Below, in pieces: positions 24,393-34,300 of a stretch of 64,000 nucleotides of DNA. Each line of letters begins with the position of its first letter. The stretch's first letter is position 1. Source of the DNA: Gammaproteobacteria bacterium (GTDB lineage Bacteria > Pseudomonadota > Gammaproteobacteria > Thiohalomonadales > Thiohalomonadaceae); NCBI GenBank assembly GCA_023228645.1, contig JALOAT010000015.1, forward strand, positions 1 to 64,000. The letters are read 5' to 3'. A program made the translations under genes and the position numbers. Under the pieces are notes generated by a model that saw only the letters and a program-made list of their open reading frames with translations, was not told the DNA's origin and did no database searches.

Positions 24393-27071
24393 ATGGCCCA
24401 GCACTATCTGAAGCGACTTTTCGAACCCACCAGCGTGGCGATCTTCGGCGCCAGCGACCGCGAGGATTCGGTAGGCGGCCTGGTTTTCCGGAACATGCAG
24501 GATGGCGGGTTCAAGGGCAGCCTCTATCCCGTCAATCCCAAGTACGACACCGTGCTGGGACAGCAGGCCTATCCCAACCTGTCGGCGGTGCGCGAACCTG
24601 TGGATCTCGCCGTGATTGCGACGCCGGCACACACGGTGCCGGCCATCATCGAAGACTGCGGCGAGCAGGGCGTGAAGTCGGCCGTCATCCTCTCGGCGGG
24701 ATTTCGCGAAGTAGGTGCAGAAGGCCGCAAGCTGGAAAAGGCCGTGCTCGACACGGCGCGCCGCTACGGCATCCGTTTCACTGGTCCCAACTGCCTCGGC
24801 ATCATGCGCCCCTCGCTCGGCGTGAACGCCACGTTTTATCGCGGCGCCGCCGCGCCCGGAAAGCTGGCGCTGGTGTCCCAGTCCGGGGCGCTGTGCACCG
24901 CCATCCTCGACTGGGCAGCGCCCAACGGTGTGGGCTTTTCCTCGGTGATTTCCACGGGCATTTCGGCCGATCTCGATTTCGGCGAGGTGCTCGACTATCT
25001 CGTGAACGATCCGGAAACAGAAAGCATCCTGCTCTACATCGAAGGCATCCACAATGCACGTTCGTTCATGAGCGGCCTGCGCGCCGCGGCGCGCGTGAAG
25101 CCGGTGATTGCCCTCAAGGTGGGCCGCCATGCGGCCGGCTCCAAGGCGGCCATGTCGCACACGGGCGCCTTGGTGGGCGCCGACGACGTGTTCGACGCCG
25201 CGCTGCGCCGCGCCGGTGTGGTGCGCGGCATGCGCATCGGCAACCTGTTCTCCGTGGCGAGCACGCTGGCGGCCCATTACAAGATCCAGGGCCAGCGCCT
25301 CGCGGTGGTCACCAACGGCGGCGGCCCCGGCGTCATGGCCATCGACCGCGCCGCCGATCTGGGCCTGCCGCTTGCACGCTTGTCCGACAAGACCATCGCC
25401 CGACTCGATGAGACCATGCCAGCCACCTGGTCGAAGGCCAATCCGGTGGACATCATCGGTGACGCGGGGCCCGATCGCTATGCCGTCGCCGTGAAGACCT
25501 GTCTGGACGACAAGAACGTGGATGGTGTGCTGGTCATCCTCACGCCCCAGGCCATGACCCAGCCCACGGCGGTGGCCGACGCCATCATTGAGGTGAACAA
25601 GGGCAACAAGAAGCCGCTGCTGGCGTGCTGGATGGGCGGCATCCAGGTGGCCGAGGCGCGCAATCACCTGGTACAGGCGGGGCTGCCGAGCTTCAATACG
25701 CCCGAGGCGGCGGTGGAGGCGTTCGATGCGTTGACGTCGTATTACCAGAACCAGCAACTGCTGCTGCAGGCGCCGGGCCCCATTTCCCAGCGCCGTCCGC
25801 CCGACGTGGAGGGCGCGCGGCTCATCATCGAAGGTGCGCTGGCCGAGGGCCGCAAGGTGCTCTCCGAAACCGAATCCAAGGCCGTGCTCGGCGCGTTCCA
25901 CATCAATGCCACGCGCAGCGTGGTGGTGCGCTCCCCGAACGAGGCGCTGGTGCAGGCCGAGGCCATGGGCTTCCCGGTCGCGCTCAAGATCAATTCGCCG
26001 GATATCACTCACAAGAGCGACGCTGGCGGCGTGGTGCTCGGCATCAACAATGCCCACGCGGTACGCACGGCGTACAACGACCTGGTGAACACGGTCAAGC
26101 GCAACCGTCCCAACGCGCGCATCGACGGCGTGACCATCCAGCCCATGCTGCGCAAGCCCAATGGCCGCGAGCTGCTGGTGGGCATCCTGAGCGATCCGGT
26201 GTTCGGTCCGGTGATCACCTTCGGCGCCGGCGGCACCACCGTCGAGGTGATGGGCGATCGCGCCGTGGCCCTGCCGCCCATCAACCGTTTTCTCGCCGCC
26301 GACATCATCCAGCGCACGCGCATCGCCAAGATGCTGGGTGCGTTCCGTCACATGCCGCCGGCGCACGTGGAAGCCTTGCAGGAGGTACTGTTGCGGGTCT
26401 CGGAGATCGCCTGCGAACTGCCGTGGGTGAAGGAGCTGGACATCAATCCGCTCATCCTGGACGAGCACGGCGCCGTGGCGCTCGATGCGCGCGTGGTGGT
26501 GGGCTATTACAGCAGTGCGCAGGAACGCTATTCGCACATGGCGATCTACCCGTACCCCACGCACCTGGTGAGCAACTGGCAGCTGCCTGACGGCACCAAC
26601 CTGCGCATCCGCCCCATCCGGCCGGAGGACGCGGAGATCGAACAGGAGTTCGTGCGCGGCCTGTCCGAGCGGACGCGCTACCTCCGTTTCATGCAGACCA
26701 TCGAAGAGCTTACGCCCGCCATGCTCACGCGCTTCACGCAGATCGACTACGACCGCGAGATGGCCCTCGTGGCGGTGATCGAGGAGGACAGCAAGGAACG
26801 CGAGATCGGCGTTTGCCGCTACGTGATCAACCCGGACGGCAAGAGCTGTGAATTCGCCGTGGTGGTCGGTGACGACTGGCAGCGGCGCGGCATCGCCCAT
26901 CTGCTCATGGGGCAGCTCATGGAAGCGGCACGCTACCGTGACATTGAGGTGATGGAAGGCACGGTGCTGTCCACCAACACCGAGATGCTCGCCCTTGCGA
27001 AGACCCTCAACTTCAGTGTCACGCCCGATCCGGAAGATCCGAACCTGCGTCGTGTCGTGACGCGGTTGTAG
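24393..27071 (+). CDS. Pat-type protein acetyltransferase (NDP-forming acyl-CoA ligase fused to GNAT)
   Basis: 892 residues from an ATG with GCGAGGG upstream. Residues 1 to about 700 have the architecture of NDP-forming acetyl-CoA synthetase: CoA-binding Rossmann (SVAIFGASDRE), ligase-CoA domain (TGPNCLGIM), then an ATP-grasp part (GFPVALKINSPDITHKSDAGGV). The C-terminal part (about 725-890) is a GNAT domain with VVGDDWQRRGIAHLLM as acetyl-CoA motif. The closest known class is Pat/YfiQ, which acetylates and inactivates Acs. The neighbouring acs supports this. Unlike E. coli YfiQ as I recall it, the catalytic-His motif SHTGAL is kept (His256). Confidence 0.9.
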   Translation: MAQHYLKRLFEPTSVAIFGASDREDSVGGLVFRNMQDGGFKGSLYPVNPKYDTVLGQQAYPNLSAVREPVDLAVIATPAHTVPAIIEDCGEQGVKSAVILSAGFREVGAEGRKLEKAVLDTARRYGIRFTGPNCLGIMRPSLGVNATFYRGAAAPGKLALVSQSGALCTAILDWAAPNGVGFSSVISTGISADLDFGEVLDYLVNDPETESILLYIEGIHNARSFMSGLRAAARVKPVIALKVGRHAAGSKAAMSHTGALVGADDVFDAALRRAGVVRGMRIGNLFSVASTLAAHYKIQGQRLAVVTNGGGPGVMAIDRAADLGLPLARLSDKTIARLDETMPATWSKANPVDIIGDAGPDRYAVAVKTCLDDKNVDGVLVILTPQAMTQPTAVADAIIEVNKGNKKPLLACWMGGIQVAEARNHLVQAGLPSFNTPEAAVEAFDALTSYYQNQQLLLQAPGPISQRRPPDVEGARLIIEGALAEGRKVLSETESKAVLGAFHINATRSVVVRSPNEALVQAEAMGFPVALKINSPDITHKSDAGGVVLGINNAHAVRTAYNDLVNTVKRNRPNARIDGVTIQPMLRKPNGRELLVGILSDPVFGPVITFGAGGTTVEVMGDRAVALPPINRFLAADIIQRTRIAKMLGAFRHMPPAHVEALQEVLLRVSEIACELPWVKELDINPLILDEHGAVALDARVVVGYYSSAQERYSHMAIYPYPTHLVSNWQLPDGTNLRIRPIRPEDAEIEQEFVRGLSERTRYLRFMQTIEELTPAMLTRFTQIDYDREMALVAVIEEDSKEREIGVCRYVINPDGKSCEFAVVVGDDWQRRGIAHLLMGQLMEAARYRDIEVMEGTVLSTNTEMLALAKTLNFSVTPDPEDPNLRRVVTRL

Positions 27072-27110
27072 GGCGTCTTCGCAGGCTCACGGGAAGAGAT
27101 AACGGCAAGT

Positions 27111-27149
27111 CGCGCCGGGGGGCCGGGCAACCGGCATGCGCCCGGCGCG
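27111..27149 (+). other. Strong nested hairpin between pat and acs
   Basis: The outer stem CGCGCCGGG / CCCGGCGCG (9 bp) encloses GCCGG-GCAA-CCGGC. No T-run follows, so it is not a textbook terminator. It may separate or attenuate the two transcripts. Confidence 0.45.
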
Positions 27150-27242
27150 CGCAGCTTCGGGCACGTCAAGACGCAAAGAGCGCAGCCGCTCCCGCAACAG
27201 GGACTACCTTTTTAGCACGGGTGCCATCGGCGAGGGATTGTC

Positions 27243-29189
27243 ATGTCTCAGGTGAAGGTTTATCCGGTGCGGAGCGATATGGAAGTCGCGGCCCACATCA
27301 ACAGGGCCACCTACCGGGCGATGTACCAGCGTTCCGTGGACGACCCGGCGGGCTTCTGGGCGGAACAGGCGCAGGCGTTTCTCACCTGGATGAAGCCCTG
27401 GGATCAGGTGCTCGACTACAGCTTCGACGCCGCCGATCTGCATATCCAATGGTTCAAGGGCGGCAAGCTGAATGTGGCCTACAACTGCCTCGACCGGCAT
27501 CTGGCCACGCGCGCCGACCAGCCTGCCATCATCTGGGAAGCGGATGACCCGGGCGTCGACCGGACCATCACGTACCGCGAGTTGCACGAAGAGGTGTCAC
27601 GCTTTGCCAATGCGCTGAAATCACGCGGCGTGAAAAAGGGCGACCGTGTGTGCATCTACATGCCCATGGTGCCCCAGGCGGCGGTGGCCATGCTCGCCTG
27701 CGCGCGTATCGGCGCAGTGCATTCCGTGGTATTCGGCGGTTTCTCGCCGGAGGCGCTCAAGGACCGCATCCTCGATGCGGACTGTCAGGTGGTCGTCACC
27801 TCCGACGAGGGCCTGCGCGGCGGCCGGCGCATCGCCATGAAGAACAACACCGACAAGGCGCTGTTGGAATGTCCCAATGTGCACACGGTATTTGTCGTCG
27901 GGCACACCGGCGGCAGCGTGCCGTGGCTGGCCACGCGCGACGTGTGGTACCACGAGGCCATCGCCGCCGCATCGTCCGATTGCCCGCCCGAGCCCATGGA
28001 TGCGGAAGACCCGCTGTTTATCCTCTACACCTCAGGGTCCACGGGCAAACCCAAGGGCGTGCTGCACACCACAGGCGGTTACCTGCTGTTTTCCGCCATG
28101 ACGCACAAGTACGTCTTCGATTACCACGACGGCGAGGTCTACTGGTGCACCGCCGACGTGGGCTGGGTCACGGGCCACACCTACATCGTCTACGGCCCGC
28201 TCGCCAACGGCGCCAAAAGCCTGATGTTCGAGGGCGTGCCCAGTTATCCCGACAGCTCGCGTTTTTGGCAGGTGTGCGACAAGCATCAGGTGAACATCTT
28301 CTATACCGCCCCGACTGCCATCCGTGCGCTCATGCGCGAGGGGGACGAGCCGGTGAAGCGCACCGGGCGCAAGTCGCTCCGGCTGCTCGGTACCGTGGGC
28401 GAGCCCATCAACCCCGAGGCCTGGGAGTGGTATTACCGCGTGGTCGGCGAGGAGCGCTGCCCGGTCATTGACACCTGGTGGCAGACGGAAACCGGCGGTC
28501 ACATGATCACGCCGTTGCCCGGCGCCACGCCCCTCAAGCCAGGCTCGGCCACGCTGCCGTTTTTCGGTGTGGTGCCGGCCATCGTCAATCCCGCGGACGG
28601 CAGCATCATCGATGGCACGGAGGAGGGCGCACTGGTGATTACGCGGCCCTGGCCCGGTCAGGCACGCACGCTCTACGGGGATCACAAGCGTTTCATCGAC
28701 ACCTATTTCCGCACCTTCCCCGGCTACTACTTCACCGGCGATGGCGCACGGCGCGACGAAGACGGTTACTACTGGATCACCGGCCGCATCGACGACGTGC
28801 TGAACGTCTCGGGCCACCGCATGGGCACGGCCGAGATCGAGAGCGCGCTGGTGATGCACGAGAGCGTGGCCGAGGCGGCGGTGGTCGGATTCCCGCACGA
28901 CCTCAAGGGACAGGGGATTTATTGCTACGTGACCTTGGTGGAGGGTGTGGAACCGAGCGAGGCCCTGCGCAAGGAACTGGTCACCCTGGTACGCGGTGAA
29001 ATCGGTCCCATCGCCACGCCGGACGTCATCCAGTGGGCGCCGGGGCTGCCCAAGACCCGCTCAGGCAAGATCATGCGGCGCATCCTGCGCAAGATCGCCG
29101 CCAACGAGATCGACGCCCTCGGCGACATCAGCACGCTGGCGGAACCGGCGGTGGTCGCCGACCTGGTGCGCAATCGCGCCACGCAATGA
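27243..29189 (+). CDS. acs: Acetyl-CoA synthetase, AMP-forming
   Basis: 648 residues, the normal length, with GCGAGGG before the ATG. Motifs: FILYTSGSTGKPKGVLHTTG (AMP-binding P-loop), DTWWQTETGG, YYWITGRIDDVLNVSGHRMG, and PKTRSGKIMRR with the regulatory catalytic Lys609. It activates acetate to acetyl-CoA. Lys609 is the residue that Pat-type enzymes acetylate. Here acs is preceded by a pat gene and the pair is enclosed by two deacetylase-family genes, which suggests local on/off control by acetylation. Confidence 0.97.
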   Translation: MSQVKVYPVRSDMEVAAHINRATYRAMYQRSVDDPAGFWAEQAQAFLTWMKPWDQVLDYSFDAADLHIQWFKGGKLNVAYNCLDRHLATRADQPAIIWEADDPGVDRTITYRELHEEVSRFANALKSRGVKKGDRVCIYMPMVPQAAVAMLACARIGAVHSVVFGGFSPEALKDRILDADCQVVVTSDEGLRGGRRIAMKNNTDKALLECPNVHTVFVVGHTGGSVPWLATRDVWYHEAIAAASSDCPPEPMDAEDPLFILYTSGSTGKPKGVLHTTGGYLLFSAMTHKYVFDYHDGEVYWCTADVGWVTGHTYIVYGPLANGAKSLMFEGVPSYPDSSRFWQVCDKHQVNIFYTAPTAIRALMREGDEPVKRTGRKSLRLLGTVGEPINPEAWEWYYRVVGEERCPVIDTWWQTETGGHMITPLPGATPLKPGSATLPFFGVVPAIVNPADGSIIDGTEEGALVITRPWPGQARTLYGDHKRFIDTYFRTFPGYYFTGDGARRDEDGYYWITGRIDDVLNVSGHRMGTAEIESALVMHESVAEAAVVGFPHDLKGQGIYCYVTLVEGVEPSEALRKELVTLVRGEIGPIATPDVIQWAPGLPKTRSGKIMRRILRKIAANEIDALGDISTLAEPAVVADLVRNRATQ

Positions 29190-29230
29190 TTCTCGCGGGG
29201 TGGGCGCCTCCGGGTTTTCGGACAACCCGG

Positions 29231-30169
29231 TCACTTCACCGTGCCACCGATGCGCAACAGCCCACGGATATGCGCCGCCACGCTGCGGCCCAGGGCGTTC
29301 ATCGCATAGCCGCCCTCAAGCACGGACACCACCCGGCCGGTGCAATGACGCTCGGCCAGGGTCACGATCTCGCGCGTGATCCAGAAGTAGTCGCTCTCAA
29401 GCAGGTCCCACTGCGCCAGATCATCTTCGAAATGGCCATCGAATCCGGCAGACACCAGGATCAACTCCGGCGCGAAGTGGTCCACGGCAGGCAGAATGCG
29501 CGTGCTCACCGCCTGTTGGAATTCCTCACTACCGGTGCCGGGCGGCAGCGGCACGTGCACCATATTCGGACGACTGTCGTCGAGCGGCATGTTTGGGTAA
29601 AGCGGGTGCTGAAACACCGAACACAACAGCACGCGCGGGTCGTCACGAAAACTCGCCTCGGTGCCGTTGCCGTGGTGCACATCGAAGTCGACGATGGCCA
29701 CGCGCCCGAGGCCAAATTGTTCCAGGGCATGGGCGGCGCCGATGGCCACGTTGTTGAAAATACAAAAGCCCATGGCGCGATCTTTCAGGGCGTGATGGCC
29801 GGGCGGGCGCACGGCGCAGAAGGCGTTTTTCGCTTCGCCGGCCATCACCGCTTCGACCGCCATCACCGCCGCGCCCGCCGCGTGATTCGCCGCCTCCAGG
29901 CTGTGCGGATTGAGCTGGGTGTCGGGGTCCAGCCGGTAATAGCCCTGCGGCGGCGATACTGCGTGCAGGTGGCGAAGGTATTCGCGCGTGTGAATGCGCG
30001 TGATCTGCTCGTCGCTCGCCCTCGGCGCCTCGCGATAGAGCAGCAACGGCAGGGTGCCGTCTGCCGTCAGTTGGTCGTCGATGGCGCCGAGGCGTGCGGG
30101 ACTCTCGGGATGGGCGGCACCCATCTCGTGGAGAACAAACGAAGGATGGGTGATGTAGGCTGTCGCCAT
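29231..30169 (-). CDS. Histone-deacetylase-family protein, copy 2
   Basis: 312 residues. The ATG at 30169 is chosen because the protein then begins MATAYITHPSFVLHEMGAAH, in register with copy 1 (MRTAYISHPSFLRHEVAEHH). An in-frame ATG at 30187 is possible. Active-site residues are complete: RPPGHHALKD, DFDVHHGNG, SAGFDGHFEDD, LEGGYAMN. It is convergent with acs, leaving 41 bases between stops. The paralogues differ clearly (DVHQGNG versus DVHHGNG and loops around them), so different substrates are possible. Confidence 0.92.
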   Translation of the reverse strand: MATAYITHPSFVLHEMGAAHPESPARLGAIDDQLTADGTLPLLLYREAPRASDEQITRIHTREYLRHLHAVSPPQGYYRLDPDTQLNPHSLEAANHAAGAAVMAVEAVMAGEAKNAFCAVRPPGHHALKDRAMGFCIFNNVAIGAAHALEQFGLGRVAIVDFDVHHGNGTEASFRDDPRVLLCSVFQHPLYPNMPLDDSRPNMVHVPLPPGTGSEEFQQAVSTRILPAVDHFAPELILVSAGFDGHFEDDLAQWDLLESDYFWITREIVTLAERHCTGRVVSVLEGGYAMNALGRSVAAHIRGLLRIGGTVK

Positions 30170-30354
30170 GCGTTGGTCTTCCGTCATCCTGGCGCCCACA
30201 GCATCGCTGTTTCAAGCCCATGGCTGCATCGGAGATGATTGTATAACGTAGACGCAAGCGCGCCTCCGTGCCTCCTCCCGCGCAGCGGCCGGCGCGAAAC
30301 GGATGAGGTGGCAACCCTGACGCGGAAGCACGCAGTAAGTAGAATACCGCCGCC

Positions 30355-31137
30355 ATGGATACCCCCCTTTATTCCTCACCCGAGCACACAGCGCCCGCGC
30401 GCGCCATCGCCGCGCGCTTCGGCTTGGCGCTGACGGACACGCGCGCTCACCCGTTTTATCTGGAATTCGATGGTGAACGGTTGACGCTGTGCCAGGGCGG
30501 GCCGGACGCGCCCGGGGGAATCGTGGTGGATTTTGTCGGCGGGGCGGTGGGCCATCGGCGCCGTTTCGGTGGTGGACGGGGACAGCCGATTGCGAAAGCG
30601 GCCGGATTGAAGGGGGCGCTGTCACCAAGCGTGGTGGACGCCACGGCCGGCCTTGGGCGTGATGCCTTCGTACTGGCGAGCCTCGGCTGCCAGGTGATGC
30701 TGGTGGAACGTTCACCCGTCGCCGCCGCGCTGCTGGCGGACGGCCTGCGCCGTGGGGCGGAAGACGCCGAAACGGCGCCGATCGTCGCGCGCATGGCGCT
30801 GGTGGTGGCCGATGCGGCGGTGTGGCTGCACTCGCTCGACGAAACCGCGCGGCCGGACGTGGTGTATCTCGACCCGATGTTCCCGCACCGGGAGAAATCG
30901 GCGCTGGTAAAAAAGGAGATGCGTGCATTCCAGGCGGTCATCGGTGCCGACCTGGATGCCGACAATCTGCTCGTAGCGGCGCTCGTCGCCGCGCGCAAAA
31001 GGGTGGTCGTGAAGCGTCCGAAAGATGCACCCTTTCTCGCCGGCCGCGCACCGACCCTGGATTACGCCACCAAGAACCACCGCTTCGACGTCTATGTGCT
31101 GGCGGGCATGGCGAGCGACGCGAACGACGGCGGCTGA
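30355..31137 (+). CDS. rsmJ: RsmJ, 16S rRNA m2G1516 methyltransferase
   Basis: 260 residues. The S-adenosylmethionine loop VVDATAGLGRDAFVLASLG and the catalytic-site motif VVYLDPMFPHREKSALVKKEM are typical of RsmJ (YhiQ). The N-terminal GLALTDTRAHPFYLEFDGERL also fits. It methylates guanine 1516 of 16S rRNA. Monocistronic, divergent from the second deacetylase gene. Confidence 0.92.
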   Translation: MDTPLYSSPEHTAPARAIAARFGLALTDTRAHPFYLEFDGERLTLCQGGPDAPGGIVVDFVGGAVGHRRRFGGGRGQPIAKAAGLKGALSPSVVDATAGLGRDAFVLASLGCQVMLVERSPVAAALLADGLRRGAEDAETAPIVARMALVVADAAVWLHSLDETARPDVVYLDPMFPHREKSALVKKEMRAFQAVIGADLDADNLLVAALVAARKRVVVKRPKDAPFLAGRAPTLDYATKNHRFDVYVLAGMASDANDGG

Positions 31138-31141
31138 CAGA

Positions 31142-31207
31142 GTGGGAGCACGCTTCCCGGCTGGGCAGGACATCGTGAGCATGTCGCGAGCAGAAGCTCG
31201 CTCCCAC
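31142..31207. repeat. Family B palindrome, left arm degraded
   Basis: The right arm (31184-31207, TCGCGAGCAGAAGCTCGCTC plus CCAC) is identical to the right arm at 3045-3068. The left arm starts GTGGGAGCACGCTTCCCGGC and has drifted. It lies right after the rsmJ stop. Confidence 0.8.
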
Positions 31208-31224
31208 ATGTCTTCGCCGCGCCT

Positions 31225-31257
31225 GTCACATAGGCGCTGCGCGCCAATGTGACCTAC
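31225..31257. repeat. Family C palindrome
   Basis: GTCAC-ATA-GGCGC-TGC-GCGCC-AAT-GTGAC followed by CTAC. Nested inverted repeats, with sister copies at 45350-45382 and 6700-6730. Confidence 0.75.
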
Positions 31258-31261
31258 GTGT

Positions 31262-31313
31262 ATTCCCCCCCGTGTTCCCCGTGTCCCCCGTGGTTAATGC
31301 TTTTCTCTTCCCC
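31262..31313. repeat. Family D repeat overlapping the RND pump stop
   Basis: CCGTGTTCCCCGTGTCCCCC is followed by GTGGTTAATGCTTTTCTCTT. The same block occurs at 51967-52008. The pump stop codon (31294-31296, minus strand) and its last residues lie inside the element. Confidence 0.75.
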
Positions 31314-34300
31314 CGCGATGACGGAGTTTGCGGTTTTCGATGAGGGAGTACACCGCCGGTACGACGACCAGGGTGAGCAGGGTGGAACTCACCATGCCGC
31401 CGATGACGGCCACGGCGAGGGGGCCGTTGCTGTCGGCACCGGCGCCGAGGCCGAGCGCGGCGGGGAACAGGGCGAGGATGACGGTGAGCGAGGTCATGAG
31501 CACCGGGCGCATGCGAATGGGGCAGGCCTCGCGTAGCGCGTCGTCGATGGCCCTGCCTTCGGCGCGCAGCTGGTTGGTGAGGTCCACGAGCAGGATGGAG
31601 TTCTTGGCGACCAGGCCGATAAGCAGCACCAGGCCGATCATGGAATAGATGTTCAAGGTATGCCCCGAGGCCCACAGCGCCGCCACGCCGCCGATGATGG
31701 CGAGCGGCTGCGCCATCATGACGATGACGGGTTGCAGAAAGGAATTGAACTGGCTCGCCAGCACCATGTACACCAGTACCAGCGCCATGACGAAGGCGAA
31801 GGTCATGTAGCCGGCGGTCTTCTCCATCTCCTCCGCCTCACCGGCCAACACCACGTTGTAGCCCAGCGGGAGCATCTCCCGGGCGGTGTCCAGCACGATC
31901 TGCACGGCCTCGCTGAGCGGCACATTGGGCCGGCCGTAGAACTGCGCGGCATATTGCAAATCGAGGCGCGGGATCACCGCAGGCCCGAGTTCCTGGGAAA
32001 CGCTCAACACACTGTCGAGGCGCACCATCTCGCCGTTCGTGGAACGCAAGTAGATGCGGCGCAGGTCTTCACTGCGGGTGATTTGCTCGCCGGCGGCCTT
32101 CAGGCGCACGTCGTAGCGTTCGCCGTCGCCCGGCAGGTCGTTGTACTTCGCCACGTCCAGGCCGCCGGCGAGCACGTTCACGGCCAGGGCGATGTCGCGG
32201 GTGGAAACGCCCGCGGCGGCAGCGCGCAGGCGATCGACGTTCATGCGCAACTGCGGCAGGTCCAGTTGCAGGTCCAGGTCCAGGCGGCCGAGCCGAGGCT
32301 CGGTGGACAGCCTGCCCTGCAGTTGCTGTGCGAGCGCGGCGACCTGTTCCAGATTCTGGCCTCGCAGCACGAATTGCAGCGGCTCGCCACGTTGGCCACC
32401 GACGATGGGCACCTGGCCGGCGAAGGCGCGCACGCCGGGTATCCTGGCCAACTCGGCGCTGACGAGCGGCAGCACCTGCTGCTGTTTGAGGTCGCGTTCG
32501 CCGCGCGGCACCAAATTAACGAAGGCGATGCCCTGGCTTACTTGACCCTGCTGGCCTGAGCCGATGGCAGCGAAATAGCTCGCCACCTCGGGGCGGGCCT
32601 TGAGCACGGCCTCCACGTCGCGCAGGCGCGCATCGGTGTATTCGATGCTGGCGCCGAGGGGCGTGCGGAACACCACCATGAAGCGGCCTTCGTCTTCCTC
32701 GGGCACGAAGGTCTTGCCCACGTTGGCGAAGAAGAACACGCTGGAGGCGACGGTGAGCACCGTGGCGCCGACCACCAGCCAGCGGTGGGCCAGGGCCAGC
32801 GCGAGCAGTCGGCGATAGCCGCGCTCCATGGCGCGGAAGGCGTTTTCCAGGGTCTGGTACAACCGCCCGTGCTCGTGCGTCACCTCCAGATAGCGCGAGC
32901 ACAGCATGGGCGTGAGCGTCAGCGAAACGAACAGGGAGATGAGCACGCCCACGGTGACCACTACGGCGAAGGACTGCAAAAAACGGCCGACGATGCCGCC
33001 GAGGAAAATCACCGGCGCGAAGATGGACACCAGGGTGAGCGTGGCCGCGAGCACGGCGAATACCACCTGGTTGGTGCCGTTGAGGGCGGCGGAAAGAGGA
33101 TTCGGATCGATGTCCTCGCGATGGCGATAGACGTTCTCCAGCACCACGATGGCATCGTCCACCACCACGCCCACCAGCAGCAGCAGGGCGAGCAGGGTCA
33201 TGGTGTTGAAGGTGAAGCCGGCGAAATACATGGCCGCCACGGCACCGAGCAGCGAAACCGGCACGGCAACAGCGATGATGAGTGTGGAGCGCAGGTTTTT
33301 CAAAAACAGCCAGACTACCAGCGCCGCCAGCAGGGTGCCGAGCAACAGGTGCTCCTGCAAGGCGAAGACCATCTCCTCGATGATCGTGGCCTGGTTCGAC
33401 GAGATGCTGAGGCGCATGCCCGGCGGCAGTTGCGGGACCAGTTCGGCGTCCAGCAGTCCCTTGATGCGATCGACGATGGCAACCGTGTTGGCATTGCTGA
33501 TTTTTACGATACCGAGGCCGACCGTGGCCTCGCCGTTGTAACGGGCGAGCTGGCGGAAGTCTGCCACGCCATCTTCGATGTGCGCGACGTCGCGCAGGCG
33601 TACCGGCGCACCGTCGCGCCAGGCGACCACCAGGTGTTCCAGATCACGGACCTGATGGAACTCCAAATCGAGATTGATCAGGTCTTCGGTCGTGGTGCCC
33701 ACCAGATAGCCGCCGGGCATCTGGATGTGCTCATCCTGGAAGGCCCGGATCACGTCCTGGGTGGTGATGCCGAAGGCCGACAGCTTGTCGAGCAGCAGCT
33801 CAACGCGGATGGTGCGCGCGCGCTGGCCGCCAAGGCGCACTTCGCCCACGCCGTCGATGTTCTCGAGGCGCTTCTTGATGACATTGGCCGCGTAGAGGTT
33901 CAATTGTTGCGAGGTGCGATCGCCTTGCAACGACAGCCACATGATGGGCGAGGCGCCGATGTCCACCTTGGCGACAATGGGTGTCTCGGCATCGTCGGGC
34001 AGGCGGCGCACCACCTGATTGACCTTGGCCTGCACCTCGTTGAAGGCCACGTCCACGTCTTTGGACAGGTCGAAAATGATGGAGATGCTGGAGACGCTGG
34101 GCGACGACTTGGACTGGATGTGGTTGATGCCCGGGACACTGTTCAGGGCAGTTTCCAGCACGTTGGTGATGCTGGCGTCCACCACCTGCGGACTCGCGCC
34201 CGGCAGGGTGGTGGTGACCGACACCATGGGGAATTCCACGTACGGGAAACGATCGATGCCGATGCGGTCATAGGCGATCAGGCCGAACAGCACGATTACC

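Noticed and set aside
24297..26900. 867-codon open frame antisense to the Pat-type gene
   Set aside because: Same shadow effect; no start signal, no domain, and it would cross the divergent promoter region.
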